From: Gudongella sp046224405
GTDB lineage: Bacteria; Bacillota; Clostridia; Tissierellales; Tissierellaceae
NCBI RefSeq assembly: GCF_046224405.1
Contig: NZ_JBJXRK010000004.1
Span: forward strand, 62,001 to 126,000
Direction: 5' to 3'
DNA length: 64,000 bases
This document shows, in pieces, positions 44,027-53,035 of this stretch. The stretch's first letter is position 1, and each line of letters begins with the position of its first letter. The notes beneath the pieces were generated by a model, which had not been told where the DNA came from, did not search any database, and was given only the letters and a program-made list of their open reading frames with translations. The position numbers and the translations under genes are program-made.

Positions 44027-45310
44027 CTAATTGATTTCTGCAACCTGGGTAATGGCGTTATCAAAGTCTGCGATGATATCATCTATGTTCTCGATTCCAA
44101 CTGATACCCTTATAAGGTCCGGGCTCACCCCTGCAGCTATCTGCTGGTCCTCTGTAAGCTGCCTGTGGGTTGTGCTTGCAGGATGCAGTATGCTGGTTCT
44201 AAGATCTCCCAGATGTACCACAAGGGCTGTAAGGTCCAGATGCTTAACAAGCTCCTTTCCAGCCTGGGCTCCACCCTTGATGCCAAAGGTAAGGATTCCG
44301 CTTCCACCCTTGAGGTATTTCTTGGCGGTTTGGTAGGTTTTGTGGGTCTCAAGGTAAGGATAGCTTACCCACTCAACTCCAGGATGGCCTTGAAGGTACC
44401 TTGCAAGAGCCAGTGCATTTTCACTGTGTCTTTCCATTCTAAGATGAAGGGTTTCCAGTCCCAGGTGGAAGAGGAATGCACTGAAGGGGCTTAGGGTCAT
44501 TCCAAAGTCCCTCAGGAGCTGGACTCTTGCCTTTGTAATATAAGCAGCTGGTCCAAAGTCTTTTACATAGCTTATTCCATGATAGCTTGGATCCGGTTCC
44601 ACCAGCTCGGGGAATTTCCCGTTGTCCCAGTTGAAGCTTCCTCCGTCTATCACAATCCCTCCCACGCTTGTGGCATGACCATCGGTATACTTTGTCGCTG
44701 AGTGAATGATTATATCCACCCCGTGCTCAAAGGGTCTGCACAATACTGGCGTTGCCAATGTATTATCCACAATGAAGGGAACATCCAGGGCCTTGGCAAC
44801 CCTTCCAAACTTATCAAAGTCCAGGATGTTCAGGCCTGGATTTCCTATTGTCTCTCCAAAGACCGCCTTGGTGTTATCCTTTCCGGCTGCCCTGATCTCC
44901 TCCTCTGAAGCCTCCGGGTCCACAAAGGTAACCTGGATTCCAAGCTTTTTCAATGTCACTCCAAGAAGATTGAAGGTCCCTCCATATATGGTTGAAGCGG
45001 CGATTATATGGTCTCCCGCACTGCAGATGTTAAGGATGGCCAATGTTGTTGCAGCCTGTCCCGAAGATGCGGCCACTGCCCCCACGCCACCCTCCAGAAG
45101 GGCCATCTTGCTTTCAAATTCAGCAACTGTGGGGTTGCTGATTCTGGAGTACATATGCTCGGCACTCTTCAGGTCAAAAAGGTCTGCCACATCATCCGAG
45201 TCATAGTACTGGTAGGTCGTACTTTGAACAATCGGCAGCACCCTTGGCTGTCCTGTTTTAGGTTTGTAGGTTCCCTGTACGCATTGTGTTTCTGTTGAAT
45301 ATTTTTTCAT
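44027..45310 (-). CDS. metY: O-acetylhomoserine aminocarboxypropyltransferase/sulfhydrylase
   Basis: A PLP enzyme of the Cys/Met metabolism family, 427 residues. It makes homocysteine from O-acetylhomoserine and sulfide. PLP Lys lies in HSATKYTDGHAT near residue 209, with the family SSGQAAT near 82, DNTLATP near 187 and VSVGIENIDDI at the end. It is the first gene after the SAM-I riboswitch, with metA following, so the operon directs sulfide into methionine. Confidence 0.96.
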   Translation of the reverse strand: MKKYSTETQCVQGTYKPKTGQPRVLPIVQSTTYQYYDSDDVADLFDLKSAEHMYSRISNPTVAEFESKMALLEGGVGAVAASSGQAATTLAILNICSAGDHIIAASTIYGGTFNLLGVTLKKLGIQVTFVDPEASEEEIRAAGKDNTKAVFGETIGNPGLNILDFDKFGRVAKALDVPFIVDNTLATPVLCRPFEHGVDIIIHSATKYTDGHATSVGGIVIDGGSFNWDNGKFPELVEPDPSYHGISYVKDFGPAAYITKARVQLLRDFGMTLSPFSAFLFHLGLETLHLRMERHSENALALARYLQGHPGVEWVSYPYLETHKTYQTAKKYLKGGSGILTFGIKGGAQAGKELVKHLDLTALVVHLGDLRTSILHPASTTHRQLTEDQQIAAGVSPDLIRVSVGIENIDDIIADFDNAITQVAEIN

Positions 45311-45352
45311 GTCTTCCTCCTTCTAACTGTAACTTGTCAAACAAAAAAGAAA

Positions 45353-45373
45353 ACCGCTTCAATAAGAAGCGGC
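45353..45373 (-). terminator. SAM riboswitch expression-platform terminator
   Basis: CCGCTTC pairs with GAAGCGG, followed on the minus strand by TTTTCTTTTTT, just before the metY start. Confidence 0.85.
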
Positions 45374-45387
45374 AATTACCTTTTCTC

Positions 45388-45484
45388 CTTATCTTCCAGT
45401 ATTAACTGTTGGAATTGGCACCTTGCGCATTTGCGTAGGTTGCCGAAGCTTCACAGGGCCATTCCCTCCACTTCTCTTGATAAG
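45388..45484 (-). ncRNA. SAM-I (S-box) riboswitch upstream of metY-metA
   Basis: The minus strand has P1 CTTATC/GATAAG, the AGAG...GGAGGGA core, TGGCCC, GAAGC..CGGCAACC and AGGTGCCAATTCC in canonical order. SAM binding should allow the terminator and switch the methionine operon off. Confidence 0.95.
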
Positions 45485-45515
45485 CTACAATTATTAATTT
45501 TTAGTATTTCATTCG

Positions 45516-45544
45516 ATTCTATACCCTTTTGTTTTCCTTGTCAA
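45516..45544 (-). promoter_or_regulatory. Sigma-A promoter of the S-box operon
   Basis: TTGACA (45539-45544) and TAGAAT (45516-45521) with a 17-nt spacer on the minus strand. Confidence 0.8.
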
Positions 45545-45553
45545 GGATATTTT

Positions 45554-47680
45554 TTAGGCGTGTCTCAAAACCCTCATGGCATTAAGGACCGCTATAAGGG
45601 CAACACCCACATCAGCAAAAACCGCCTCCCACATGGTTGCAATTCCAAAGGCTCCCATTATAAGGACGATTCCCTTAACTCCCAGTGCAAAGAAGATATT
45701 CTGCCATACGATTCTCCTGGTCCAGGAAGCGATGTCAAGGGCCAAGGGTAGCTTCAAAAGCTCATCGGTCATAAGGACTATGTCCGCAGCCTCAATTGCC
45801 GCATCAGATCCAAGGGCTCCCATTGCCACCCCTATGTCCGCCCTGGCAAGGACTGGAGCATCGTTTATCCCGTCCCCCACAAAAATAAGTTTCTTGTTCT
45901 TCCCTAGACCTGCTGTCAGTTCCTCTATGACAGCCACCTTATCCTGGGGCAGCAGCTCCGAATACACACTGTCTATGCCAAGGTCTTCAGCAACCTGGAG
46001 GGCCACCTGGTCTCTGTCTCCAGTTAGCATTACAACATTCTCAACCCCACGGTCCTTGAGTCCTTGAATGGCCAGCTTTGATTTTTCCTTGATCTTGTCG
46101 GCTATGAGTATATAGCCCTGGTATTCCTTATCTATGGAAATATGGATTATGGTCTTGCCGTTATCCTCTGCTTCAGTCCCGATCCCCTTCTCCTTGAAAA
46201 GGGACGAATTCCCCAGAAGCAACTCCCTTCCATCAACATGTGCAAGTATCCCAAGCCCTGCCAGCTCCTTGTAATCCTGCAAAAGACCCCGGTCCAGCTC
46301 CAGCTTGTTTGCCTTCAGTACAGATTGTGCGATTGGATGGGAGGAGTGACTTTCTCCCAGGGCTGCCAGCTGGAGGAGCTCCTCTTCTGTCATCCTGCCT
46401 TTTGAAACCACCTGGACCACCTGGAACTCTCCCTCTGTCAGGGTCCCAGTCTTGTCAAACACCACGGTGGATACCGAGTTCAAGGCCTCAAGATAGTTTC
46501 CTCCCTTGACAAGTATCCCATGTCTTGAAGCTCCTCCTATCCCTCCAAAGAATCCCAGGGGAATGGATATCACAAGTGCACATGGACAGGATACCACAAG
46601 GAAAATCAAAGCTCTGTATATCCAGTCGGAAAACAGCGCCCCCTCAATTGCAAGTGGCGGGATAATGGCCAACCCCAAAGCAAAGAATACCACAGCAGGT
46701 GTGTAATACCGGGCAAATCTGGTGATGAAGTTTTCAGTTGGAGCCTTCTTGGAGGCTGCATTTTCAACCAGGTCAAGAATTTTTGAAACAGTTGATTCAT
46801 TGTATTCCTTCTCCACCCTTACCTTCAACAATCCCTGTCTGTTTATGAAGCCACTCAGGACGGAATCCCCTGCTACTACATCCCTTGGAATAGATTCCCC
46901 TGTAAGGGCTGCAGTATCCATTGACGAGGAGCCCTCCATTACAAGTCCGTCAAGGGGCACCTTTTCCCCTGGACGAATCACAATTAGGTCGTCCTTTTTA
47001 ACCTTTTTCGGATCCACCTTCCTGACTTCACCACCATCCACCAGATTTGCATAGTCCGGTCTGATATCCATCAGCTGGGCAATGGATCTTCTTGATTTGT
47101 TTACCGCATAGTCCTGGAAAAATTCTCCCACCTGATAGAATATCATAACTGCAACTCCCTCAGGATATTCGTTTATGGCAAAGGCTCCCATTGTAGCAAT
47201 TGTCATCAGGAAGTTCTCATCGAAAACCTGACCCCTGGCAAGATTTCTGAACGCCCTAAGGATTACCTCCCCACCGATGAGAAGGTAGGCACCAAGGTAT
47301 AGCATCAGTATTGGAATCCCTTCCAGCGGAAGCAGCAGGGCAGCCGCAAATAGGACTGTTCCAATCATAACCCCCCGCATATCCTTCGAACCCTGGTGCT
47401 TGTGACCATGGCTCTTTCCAGGTCCCTCTCCATTGTCAAGGCTATGGTCACGATCATCCTCCCTTCCCAAAACTCTCACATGAGGCTCAAAGAAGAGTAC
47501 GATTTTTTTGACTTGATCCCCCATCTCATGGGAATCACCTTCATGGTCAACCTTCAGTGTCTTATTGATAAAGTTAAGGGAGGCATCAGAAACCCCCGGT
47601 AACTGCTTTATTTTTGCCTCTATCCTAGAAGCACAGTTGGCTCAGTCCATGCCCTCCAGGTAAAATTCAATTCTGTTCAT
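45554..47680 (-). CDS. Heavy-metal (Zn/Cd/Co-type) P-type ATPase, probable selenoprotein
   Basis: A P1B efflux ATPase of about 708 residues if UGA at codon 13 is read as selenocysteine. The true start is ATG at 47680, 6-8 bases after GGTGGAGG. The N-terminal HMA domain reads GMD-UGA-ANC, where relatives have GMDCANC. A His-rich linker follows (about 74-97), then membrane helices. TGES (about 260), SCPCALVIS with CPC (about 365-367), phosphorylated DKTGTLT (Asp about 409), the SHSSHPIA motif and GDGINDAPVLARAD are intact. A shorter protein starting at 47524 would lose the HMA domain. It follows an ArsR repressor by 14 nt. Confidence 0.88.
47615..47633 (-). promoter_or_regulatory. SECIS-like hairpin of the metal ATPase
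   Basis: TGCTTCTA and TAGAGGCA form a perfect 8-bp stem (one G-U pair) with loop GGA. It lies 16 nt after the UGA, with G first in the apical loop, matching the bacterial SECIS pattern. Confidence 0.82.
47642..47644 (-). other. In-frame UGA, candidate selenocysteine codon
   Basis: The codon replaces the first Cys of the HMA metal-binding motif, is flanked on both sides by conserved HMA coding sequence in the same frame, and is followed by the SECIS-like hairpin. Confidence 0.82.
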
Positions 47681-47694
47681 ATCTATGCCTCCAC

Positions 47695-48060
47695 CTATTT
47701 ATGTCCTACATGGACCAATCCCTGATCCAATATGTTCATTACGTGCTCGTCATCCAGGGAATAGAAAACTATCTTTCCCTCTCTTCTGTACTTGACCAGC
47801 CCTGCCTGCTTAAGTACCCTGAGCTGATGGGAAATTGCCGACTGGTTCATTTCCAGAAGGACAGCTATATCGCACACACACATCTCCGATTGGAACAATG
47901 CGTGAAGAATCCGTATCCTGGTTCTGTCTCCCACAACCTTGAAGAAATCCGCAGACCTGTCCAGAAGCTGGTCATCAGGCATTTCCTTCTTGACCCTGTT
48001 TACTGTTTCCTCATGTATAACCGTACAGTCACACACTGCAATATTCTTATCTGCACTCAT
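47695..48060 (-). CDS. ArsR/SmtB-family metal-sensing repressor (CadC/CzrA-like)
   Basis: A 121-residue winged-helix repressor. The N-terminal CDCTV and the alpha-3 motif ELCVCDL-like (EMCVCDIAVL, Cys about 61 and 63) are the CadC-type metal site. The HTH is MNQSAISHQLRVLK, and a C-terminal HVMNILDQGLVHVGHK with His residues suggests a second (alpha-5) site. The start at 48060 follows AAAGGAGTTG; ATG at 48078 lacks a site. It directly precedes the metal ATPase, and a palindromic operator lies before it. Confidence 0.93.
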   Translation of the reverse strand: MSADKNIAVCDCTVIHEETVNRVKKEMPDDQLLDRSADFFKVVGDRTRIRILHALFQSEMCVCDIAVLLEMNQSAISHQLRVLKQAGLVKYRREGKIVFYSLDDEHVMNILDQGLVHVGHK

Positions 48061-48075
48061 CTGTTCAACTCCTTT

Positions 48076-48097
48076 CATATGAATACCTGTTCATATG
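48076..48097. promoter_or_regulatory. ArsR/CadC-type operator
   Basis: CATATGAA, a 6-nt spacer and TTCATATG form a perfect inverted repeat directly upstream of the repressor start, matching the usual ArsR-family layout. Confidence 0.72.
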
Positions 48098-48153
48098 TTC
48101 AAGTATATTCTACTACCTGAAAGGGCATATTGCAAGATAATTTTGCACAAAAA

Positions 48154-48177
48154 AACCGCCTCCCATTGGAGACGGTT
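48154..48177 (-). terminator. Terminator of the secreted-protein gene
   Basis: AACCGTCTCC / GGAGGCGGTT hairpin followed on the minus strand by TTTTTTTGTG. Confidence 0.85.
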
Positions 48178-48188
48178 CTTTAATTAAA

Positions 48189-49439
48189 TTATTCTACTGT
48201 TTCTTCCAGTAGCTCCTCAAAAGCAGGCTCAGGCATTTCAACATAAACCTCAATCATTCTCAGCTGCTCGTTCCACTTAATGTCAAAACCGTGGTTGTCA
48301 AGCTCCCTGATATGCATCAGTTCATCTGATGGCTCCATTTCAACACCGAATATCTCAACAGCATCCTTTATGCTCATGTATGAAAGACCTTCCTGGGAAA
48401 TTGTTATTTCAACCTCGCCCTGAATGACCTCTGTTTCCGTTATAATCATGTACATATCCTGGTCAACATCAAGCATCGCTGCTAGATTTCCGCCTTCTAC
48501 AGGAAGACCCATGCTCCCCATAAGAAGGTTTGTCAAATCCTCCTGAGTGTAAATCTTGACGGACTCAGGCAGTTCCAGTGTATAGTCATCAAGTCTCACT
48601 GTTGTGGAAACCATCTCCACAATGATTTCTCCCATTGGAGTTGTAACATACAGCTTCGCCTCTTCGTCGTATTCTTCATCGGTTATTGTGGTAACCTGAT
48701 TGTAGTAGCTTCCCTTTATTGCTTCCCTTGCAGTCTCAAGCATCGGTGCGAAAACTTCCTCATACATTGCCAAGGCTTCCTGGATTTCCTCCTCTGTCAG
48801 CTCCATTTCCATTTCCTGACCGGAAAGCTCCATCAGCTCTGCAGAGTTCTCAAGGGAGAACTTCATGTAGGTATCGAATAGGTCCACCAATTGATCTGAG
48901 TCAATGTTAAGTGTGTAGGTGTTTCCTTCCTTTGTCATGTCCAGTTCAAAATCAAGCTCCATGTTCTCAACAAATTCCAGAACATCCATCAGGTATTGCT
49001 TGTTGAACTGAGGTACCTCTTCTCCCCCTTGGAGCATAACATAATCCTCTTCAATCTGGACCATTTCTTCCATTTCCATCTTCTCTGCAATGAACTTTAT
49101 GATTTCAGTGTTAAGGTATATGTCACCTCCCACAGTCATCATATGAATCAAAGGAATCTGAAGCTCTGGATCCTCAGTTGTAACCACGATTTCCATTGAA
49201 GTCGTCATGTTTTCCATGTTCCCAACGGACTTTACATTGACATCAAACACCATTGGCTCCTCTTCAGGAACTGCTATGGTTATCTTCATGTCTGATTCGC
49301 CTTCCATTGCTGTCCATTCTTCATACATTGCCTTCAGGTCCGCCCAGTACTCTCCTGCCGGAGTCTCTGGAGCAGCCGATGCTATGGTTGTAGAGAACAT
49401 TGCCAATACTAGAATCAATGCCACCAATACTCTTTTCAT
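48189..49439 (-). CDS. Secreted protein of unknown function with N-terminal signal peptide
   Basis: A 416-residue exported, very acidic protein. The start at 49439 follows GGGGAG and gives MKRVLVALILVLAMFSTTIASAA, a clear signal peptide with no lipobox. The body is rich in Glu and Met and lacks Cys. The C-terminal part (about 340-410; SYMSIKDAVEIFG ... HGFDIKWNEQLRMIEVYV) resembles the repeat of copper-amine-oxidase N-terminal-like stalk domains, which are common in clostridial surface proteins, but the match is weak. No function is assigned. It is monocistronic. Confidence 0.75.
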   Translation of the reverse strand: MKRVLVALILVLAMFSTTIASAAPETPAGEYWADLKAMYEEWTAMEGESDMKITIAVPEEEPMVFDVNVKSVGNMENMTTSMEIVVTTEDPELQIPLIHMMTVGGDIYLNTEIIKFIAEKMEMEEMVQIEEDYVMLQGGEEVPQFNKQYLMDVLEFVENMELDFELDMTKEGNTYTLNIDSDQLVDLFDTYMKFSLENSAELMELSGQEMEMELTEEEIQEALAMYEEVFAPMLETAREAIKGSYYNQVTTITDEEYDEEAKLYVTTPMGEIIVEMVSTTVRLDDYTLELPESVKIYTQEDLTNLLMGSMGLPVEGGNLAAMLDVDQDMYMIITETEVIQGEVEITISQEGLSYMSIKDAVEIFGVEMEPSDELMHIRELDNHGFDIKWNEQLRMIEVYVEMPEPAFEELLEETVE

Positions 49440-49594
49440 ATGTATCTCCCCTTTTCTTTTGTAGTTCTTATGACCCATCCCATAGAATTACTGGAATCCA
49501 TCACACTTCTACATTCGTTTTTATTTTAACACATTTTATTGTAATATTGTGACAAATTTTGATATTTGTGTAATTTTAACCGTTTTGTAACCAA

Positions 49595-49733
49595 ATGAAA
49601 TCAATTCACAATGCACAATTCACAATGCACAATTGTTGGAGTTGAATTTTGAGGTCGCGGACCCCGTCACAGGGCAGGATAAGGTATCCTTAAGTATTTT
49701 TAATTGTGAACTGTGATCTGTGAATTGTGAATT
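49595..49733. repeat. AATTGTGAATT-type dispersed repeat
   Basis: An inverted arrangement of short repeats, CAATTCACAATGCACAATT at 49611 and AATTGTGAACTGTGATC at 49710, flanks a small hairpin segment with GACCCCGTCACAGGGC-like sequence. Related words occur at 22055 and 57602. Confidence 0.6.
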
Positions 49734-49734
49734 A

Positions 49735-50376
49735 TCATTTCTGCCCATATTTCCTGAATTTCTCCCTCATCCTGACCATTTCCTCCTGTCCGATTACAAC
49801 CGGCTCACCCATGGATCTGGTCCTGTAATAAAGCTCGCAGCAAAACTCAATATCCTCAGCTATTTTAAAGGCCTGCTCCACTGTTGTTGCTCCAGCAAGC
49901 ATTCCATGGTTTGCAAGGAGTACTGCCTTTCTGTCTTCCATGGCCCTAAAGGCATTCTCTGCAAGCTCCTTTGTGCCAAATGTTGCATAATCCGCGCATC
50001 TTACATTGTCTCCCGCCACTGCTACCATATAGTGAACAGGTGGCAGATCCCAGTTCATGCATGATATTGTTGTGGCATATATTGAGTGGGTATGGACCAG
50101 TGCCGATAGGTCATCCCTGTTCTGGTAGAAAATCCTGTGTAGCTCATACTCAGAGGATGGCTTTCTGTCTCCATCAATCACAGCCCCATCCAAATTCATG
50201 ACAACAACATCATTTGCTCTGGTTTCCATATAGTCAAGACCTGATGGACTAATAACCACAAGACCTGATTCCCTGTGAAAAATGCTTATGTTTCCACCTG
50301 TGCCTGTGGTAAGATCCCTTTCCAACAGCATTTTTCCGTATTCTACAACCTTTTCCCTAAGCTCTCCAAGCAGCAT
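49735..50376 (-). CDS. Class II aldolase (L-fuculose-phosphate aldolase/AraD-like)
   Basis: A 213-residue zinc-dependent aldolase/epimerase-fold protein. Features include TGTGGNISIFHR near residue 21, VISPSGLDYM near 40, DGDRKPSSEYELHRIFY near 67, the metal pair in VHTHSIYATT (about 93-95) and ANHGMLA near 153. The glutamate in the PSSE motif is the usual catalytic acid. ATG at 50376 follows AAGGGGAGG. The gene lies alone on the minus strand, so its sugar-phosphate substrate is open. Confidence 0.88.
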   Translation of the reverse strand: MLLGELREKVVEYGKMLLERDLTTGTGGNISIFHRESGLVVISPSGLDYMETRANDVVVMNLDGAVIDGDRKPSSEYELHRIFYQNRDDLSALVHTHSIYATTISCMNWDLPPVHYMVAVAGDNVRCADYATFGTKELAENAFRAMEDRKAVLLANHGMLAGATTVEQAFKIAEDIEFCCELYYRTRSMGEPVVIGQEEMVRMREKFRKYGQK

Positions 50377-50513
50377 GACATTCCCTCCCCTTCCCTTATA
50401 AGTCCATAGTAGCAATACCTGAATAGTCTGTCAATTGCCGCGTTTCTGTAACCTGATTGTTACACACTGCAACTCTTTTTTTTATATAATGAATACTAGA
50501 AAGGAGCAATATC

Positions 50514-52148
50514 ATGAACAAGAAAATAAATTATCTCCTGCTTCTTACAATCATTGTTGGGCTTGTCCTATCAGGCTGTGGAAGCTCCAGCAGGGAGATG
50601 AAGACAATGTCTATGGAGGATTTTTCCATAGAAGACTTCTTTCCCTTCGACCAGTCCTTGCTGGAATCGGATTTTACAAGAAAAAAAATTGAAGACTATC
50701 TTCTCAGCATAAATCCAGAGGTTAATATTCAGGAAGGCCATTATGCAATAGGTGATCTGACAGGGGATGAAATTCCTGAAATAGCCATGTACATCCAAAG
50801 AGATCCTCAGGATATTGATGATCAGGGATCCTTGCAGATATACACCTACGACTCCACCTCATATGTCTTGGAGGACAAGGTACCGATGAACTATGACAAT
50901 ACAAACTATATCCTAAAGATTGGACATATAGCTGAAAATACTAAAGGGATACTTCTAAGCAACCAGGTTGGTTCCAAGGCTGGAGTGACCTATGGCTATG
51001 TCCTTGAGGATGGGGCTCTAAAAAGTGTTCTTAATCCAAAGAAGGTCAACCTTTTTTCTGTCACCACCTCCAACAGCATAGAGGACATTGACGGGGATGG
51101 AATCCTTGAGTTTAGCATTCACTCAATCGATCCGGAAACCAGTGCGGATAATCCCTCTGAAGCAGCCACCATTGAATTGTGGTACAGGTGGAATGGCAGA
51201 GACAGCGCCCAAGTAGTTTCAACAGCTGACGACATGGTCGAAAGCAGCATGATAATGGCTGCCCCAAGGGAATCACAGCCGGTTGAAGCCGCTGATGGTT
51301 TCGGGATAATGAGCGTTCCAGAGGAATCAGAGGCAATCCAGCCTGAAACCATGGAGCCTTCCCCTGGCACCTTGGAATATATTGATTATCTGACCCAGAC
51401 AAAGGATGGTTATAGCAACAGGGAAATGACAGATAGGCTAAAGGAGCACATCGTCTCACTCAAGGTGAGCAAAAGCTACCGAAGCCTTGACATAGCAACC
51501 ATGTTTTCCAAATATATGAAGGAATACTCCTTTGATTCATTCTTTGAAAAGTATGGACTTTCCCAGGAACGACTAAATGATCTGGAGTATCTTCAAAGAG
51601 ACAGGATTCTCCAGTCTGAGCCTGACCTGAAGGAAATGCTTATCCGAAACAGGAGAATGGGATACATGCTGACTGTTGAAAAAGGTAGATACAATTACGA
51701 GATTGACTACGGGATGATCATTGATGACTTTGGGGGCAATCTGACAAATGAATTCAGAAAGTACCTGAGGATCATATCCAAGGAAGGCTCTCTCGCTCAC
51801 ATCAAAGACGGTGTTCTTAATATTCCCAAGAGGGAATTGGCTGCAAGGATCGTTGAAATCGAAAGCTTCAGGCTGACCTTCAGCTATTCCGAGTTTCTGG
51901 ATGAAACCCTCCAGCTTTACCAGGAGTATATGGATTCCATGCTGTACCTCACTGGAGATGGAAAGGTCTTTAATGAGGAAACAGGAATCTTCCAGGGAAG
52001 TTCCAGACAGGAGCTTCAGGATATAGTAAATGATTTTCCTGATTCCAACATGGCGGATGTAATCAACTCAATGCTTCAGAAAGTGAAGAGCAGCAATGGC
52101 GCAATGACACCTGCAATAAGGGACGAAATTTCGATGATGATACCCTAG
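50514..52148 (+). CDS. Lipoprotein of unknown function
   Basis: A 544-residue exported lipoprotein on the plus strand, with lipobox LVLSGC (Cys about 22) after a typical signal. AAAGGAG precedes the ATG. The N-terminal third (about 60-230) has repeated acidic Asp motifs such as GDLTGDEIPEIAMY and EDIDGDGILEFS, resembling FG-GAP/EF-hand-like repeats. The middle is low in complexity and Glu/Pro-rich, and the C-terminal part is helical. No catalytic motif is visible. It is divergently arranged from the class II aldolase and ends in a terminator. Confidence 0.75.
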   Translation: MNKKINYLLLLTIIVGLVLSGCGSSSREMKTMSMEDFSIEDFFPFDQSLLESDFTRKKIEDYLLSINPEVNIQEGHYAIGDLTGDEIPEIAMYIQRDPQDIDDQGSLQIYTYDSTSYVLEDKVPMNYDNTNYILKIGHIAENTKGILLSNQVGSKAGVTYGYVLEDGALKSVLNPKKVNLFSVTTSNSIEDIDGDGILEFSIHSIDPETSADNPSEAATIELWYRWNGRDSAQVVSTADDMVESSMIMAAPRESQPVEAADGFGIMSVPEESEAIQPETMEPSPGTLEYIDYLTQTKDGYSNREMTDRLKEHIVSLKVSKSYRSLDIATMFSKYMKEYSFDSFFEKYGLSQERLNDLEYLQRDRILQSEPDLKEMLIRNRRMGYMLTVEKGRYNYEIDYGMIIDDFGGNLTNEFRKYLRIISKEGSLAHIKDGVLNIPKRELAARIVEIESFRLTFSYSEFLDETLQLYQEYMDSMLYLTGDGKVFNEETGIFQGSSRQELQDIVNDFPDSNMADVINSMLQKVKSSNGAMTPAIRDEISMMIP

Positions 52149-52159
52149 ACAATATTTAA

Positions 52160-52186
52160 ATCCTGCCCTTGGGGCAGGATTTTTGT
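52160..52186 (+). terminator. Terminator of the lipoprotein gene
   Basis: ATCCTGCCC/GGGCAGGAT hairpin followed by TTTTTGTG, between convergent genes. Confidence 0.9.
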
Positions 52187-52189
52187 GTT

Positions 52190-52954
52190 CTAATACTCAA
52201 TTGAAGCTTCCTGGCTTCTTTCACTTATGTAGTGCTCAAACAATTTAGCCACAGTTGCTTCATGATAGGGTCTTACAAATATGCTTCCTATCCCAAAGAA
52301 TAGAAGCCCCAGCAGATACCAGCCCAAAAAGGACAGGTCCAAAACAAATATATCTCCCTTTTGCCCGTCTGTCATTCTTGTGCTTATGTCTATTGCATCC
52401 CTTAAGGGCATGTCAGGATCCTCCGACAATATGTAGGGTACCATTCTGTACTGGTAATACTTGATTATACCTGGAATTATAAGAAGCAATGTCCACAGGA
52501 GAATGTATATATCCAGAAGAAAAATTTTCCCAGCCAAGGGCATCCACTGTCCCTTCCTGAAGGTGGTGAAAAGATTTCCGATGCTCACATCTCCCTCAAA
52601 GGCCCTCAAGAAAAATCTCTTCTCTCCTACAGTCAAGGCGTTTCCGATGATTATTCCTATTATGATTGAAAAGACAATAAAGGCGGCAAATATTCCAAAT
52701 GTGGTGTTGAAAACAAATGGATTACCTGGACCTATGCCGTTTGTTGAAATGTTGAAAATATCATTGCCTGGTGAGAAATCAACTATATACTCCCTTTCAA
52801 CGTTATACATTCCGTTATTAAACTCACTTCTGGACTCGCTTCGCCCGGAGCCACCTGTAACAATCGCAACAATTAGGCACACCACAAATGCCTTCCAATA
52901 GTTATTCCTTAGAAAATCCTTTGCCTGCTGCTTCAAACCCGCTCGTGACCACAT
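52190..52954 (-). CDS. DUF975-family membrane protein
   Basis: A 254-residue polytopic protein of the DUF975 family, whose function is unknown. The start MWSRAGLKQQAKDFLRNNYW is characteristic, followed by about five hydrophobic segments and a loop with GEKRFFLRAFEGD. ATG at 52954 follows GGAGGTGG; an upstream GTG in the same frame lacks space. Monocistronic. Confidence 0.88.
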   Translation of the reverse strand: MWSRAGLKQQAKDFLRNNYWKAFVVCLIVAIVTGGSGRSESRSEFNNGMYNVEREYIVDFSPGNDIFNISTNGIGPGNPFVFNTTFGIFAAFIVFSIIIGIIIGNALTVGEKRFFLRAFEGDVSIGNLFTTFRKGQWMPLAGKIFLLDIYILLWTLLLIIPGIIKYYQYRMVPYILSEDPDMPLRDAIDISTRMTDGQKGDIFVLDLSFLGWYLLGLLFFGIGSIFVRPYHEATVAKLFEHYISERSQEASIEY

Positions 52955-53005
52955 TTTATCCACCTCCAGCTCTATATTAACAATTTGTTAACCATCTGTC
53001 AATAA

Positions 53006-53032
53006 AAGGGTCTGATCACACATCAGACCCTT
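53006..53032 (-). terminator. Terminator of the dehydratase-activase pair
   Basis: AAGGGTCTGATG / ATCAGACCCTT hairpin, followed on the minus strand by TTATTG, just past the stop at 53036. Confidence 0.8.
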
Positions 53033-53035
53033 CTT

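Noticed and set aside
45554..47524. Metal ATPase starting at the internal ATG 47524, with the UGA as a true stop (pseudogene or truncated form).
   Set aside because: The upstream frame encodes a complete HMA domain with its own RBS, one UGA exactly at the metal Cys and a SECIS-like hairpin; simple truncation explains none of these.
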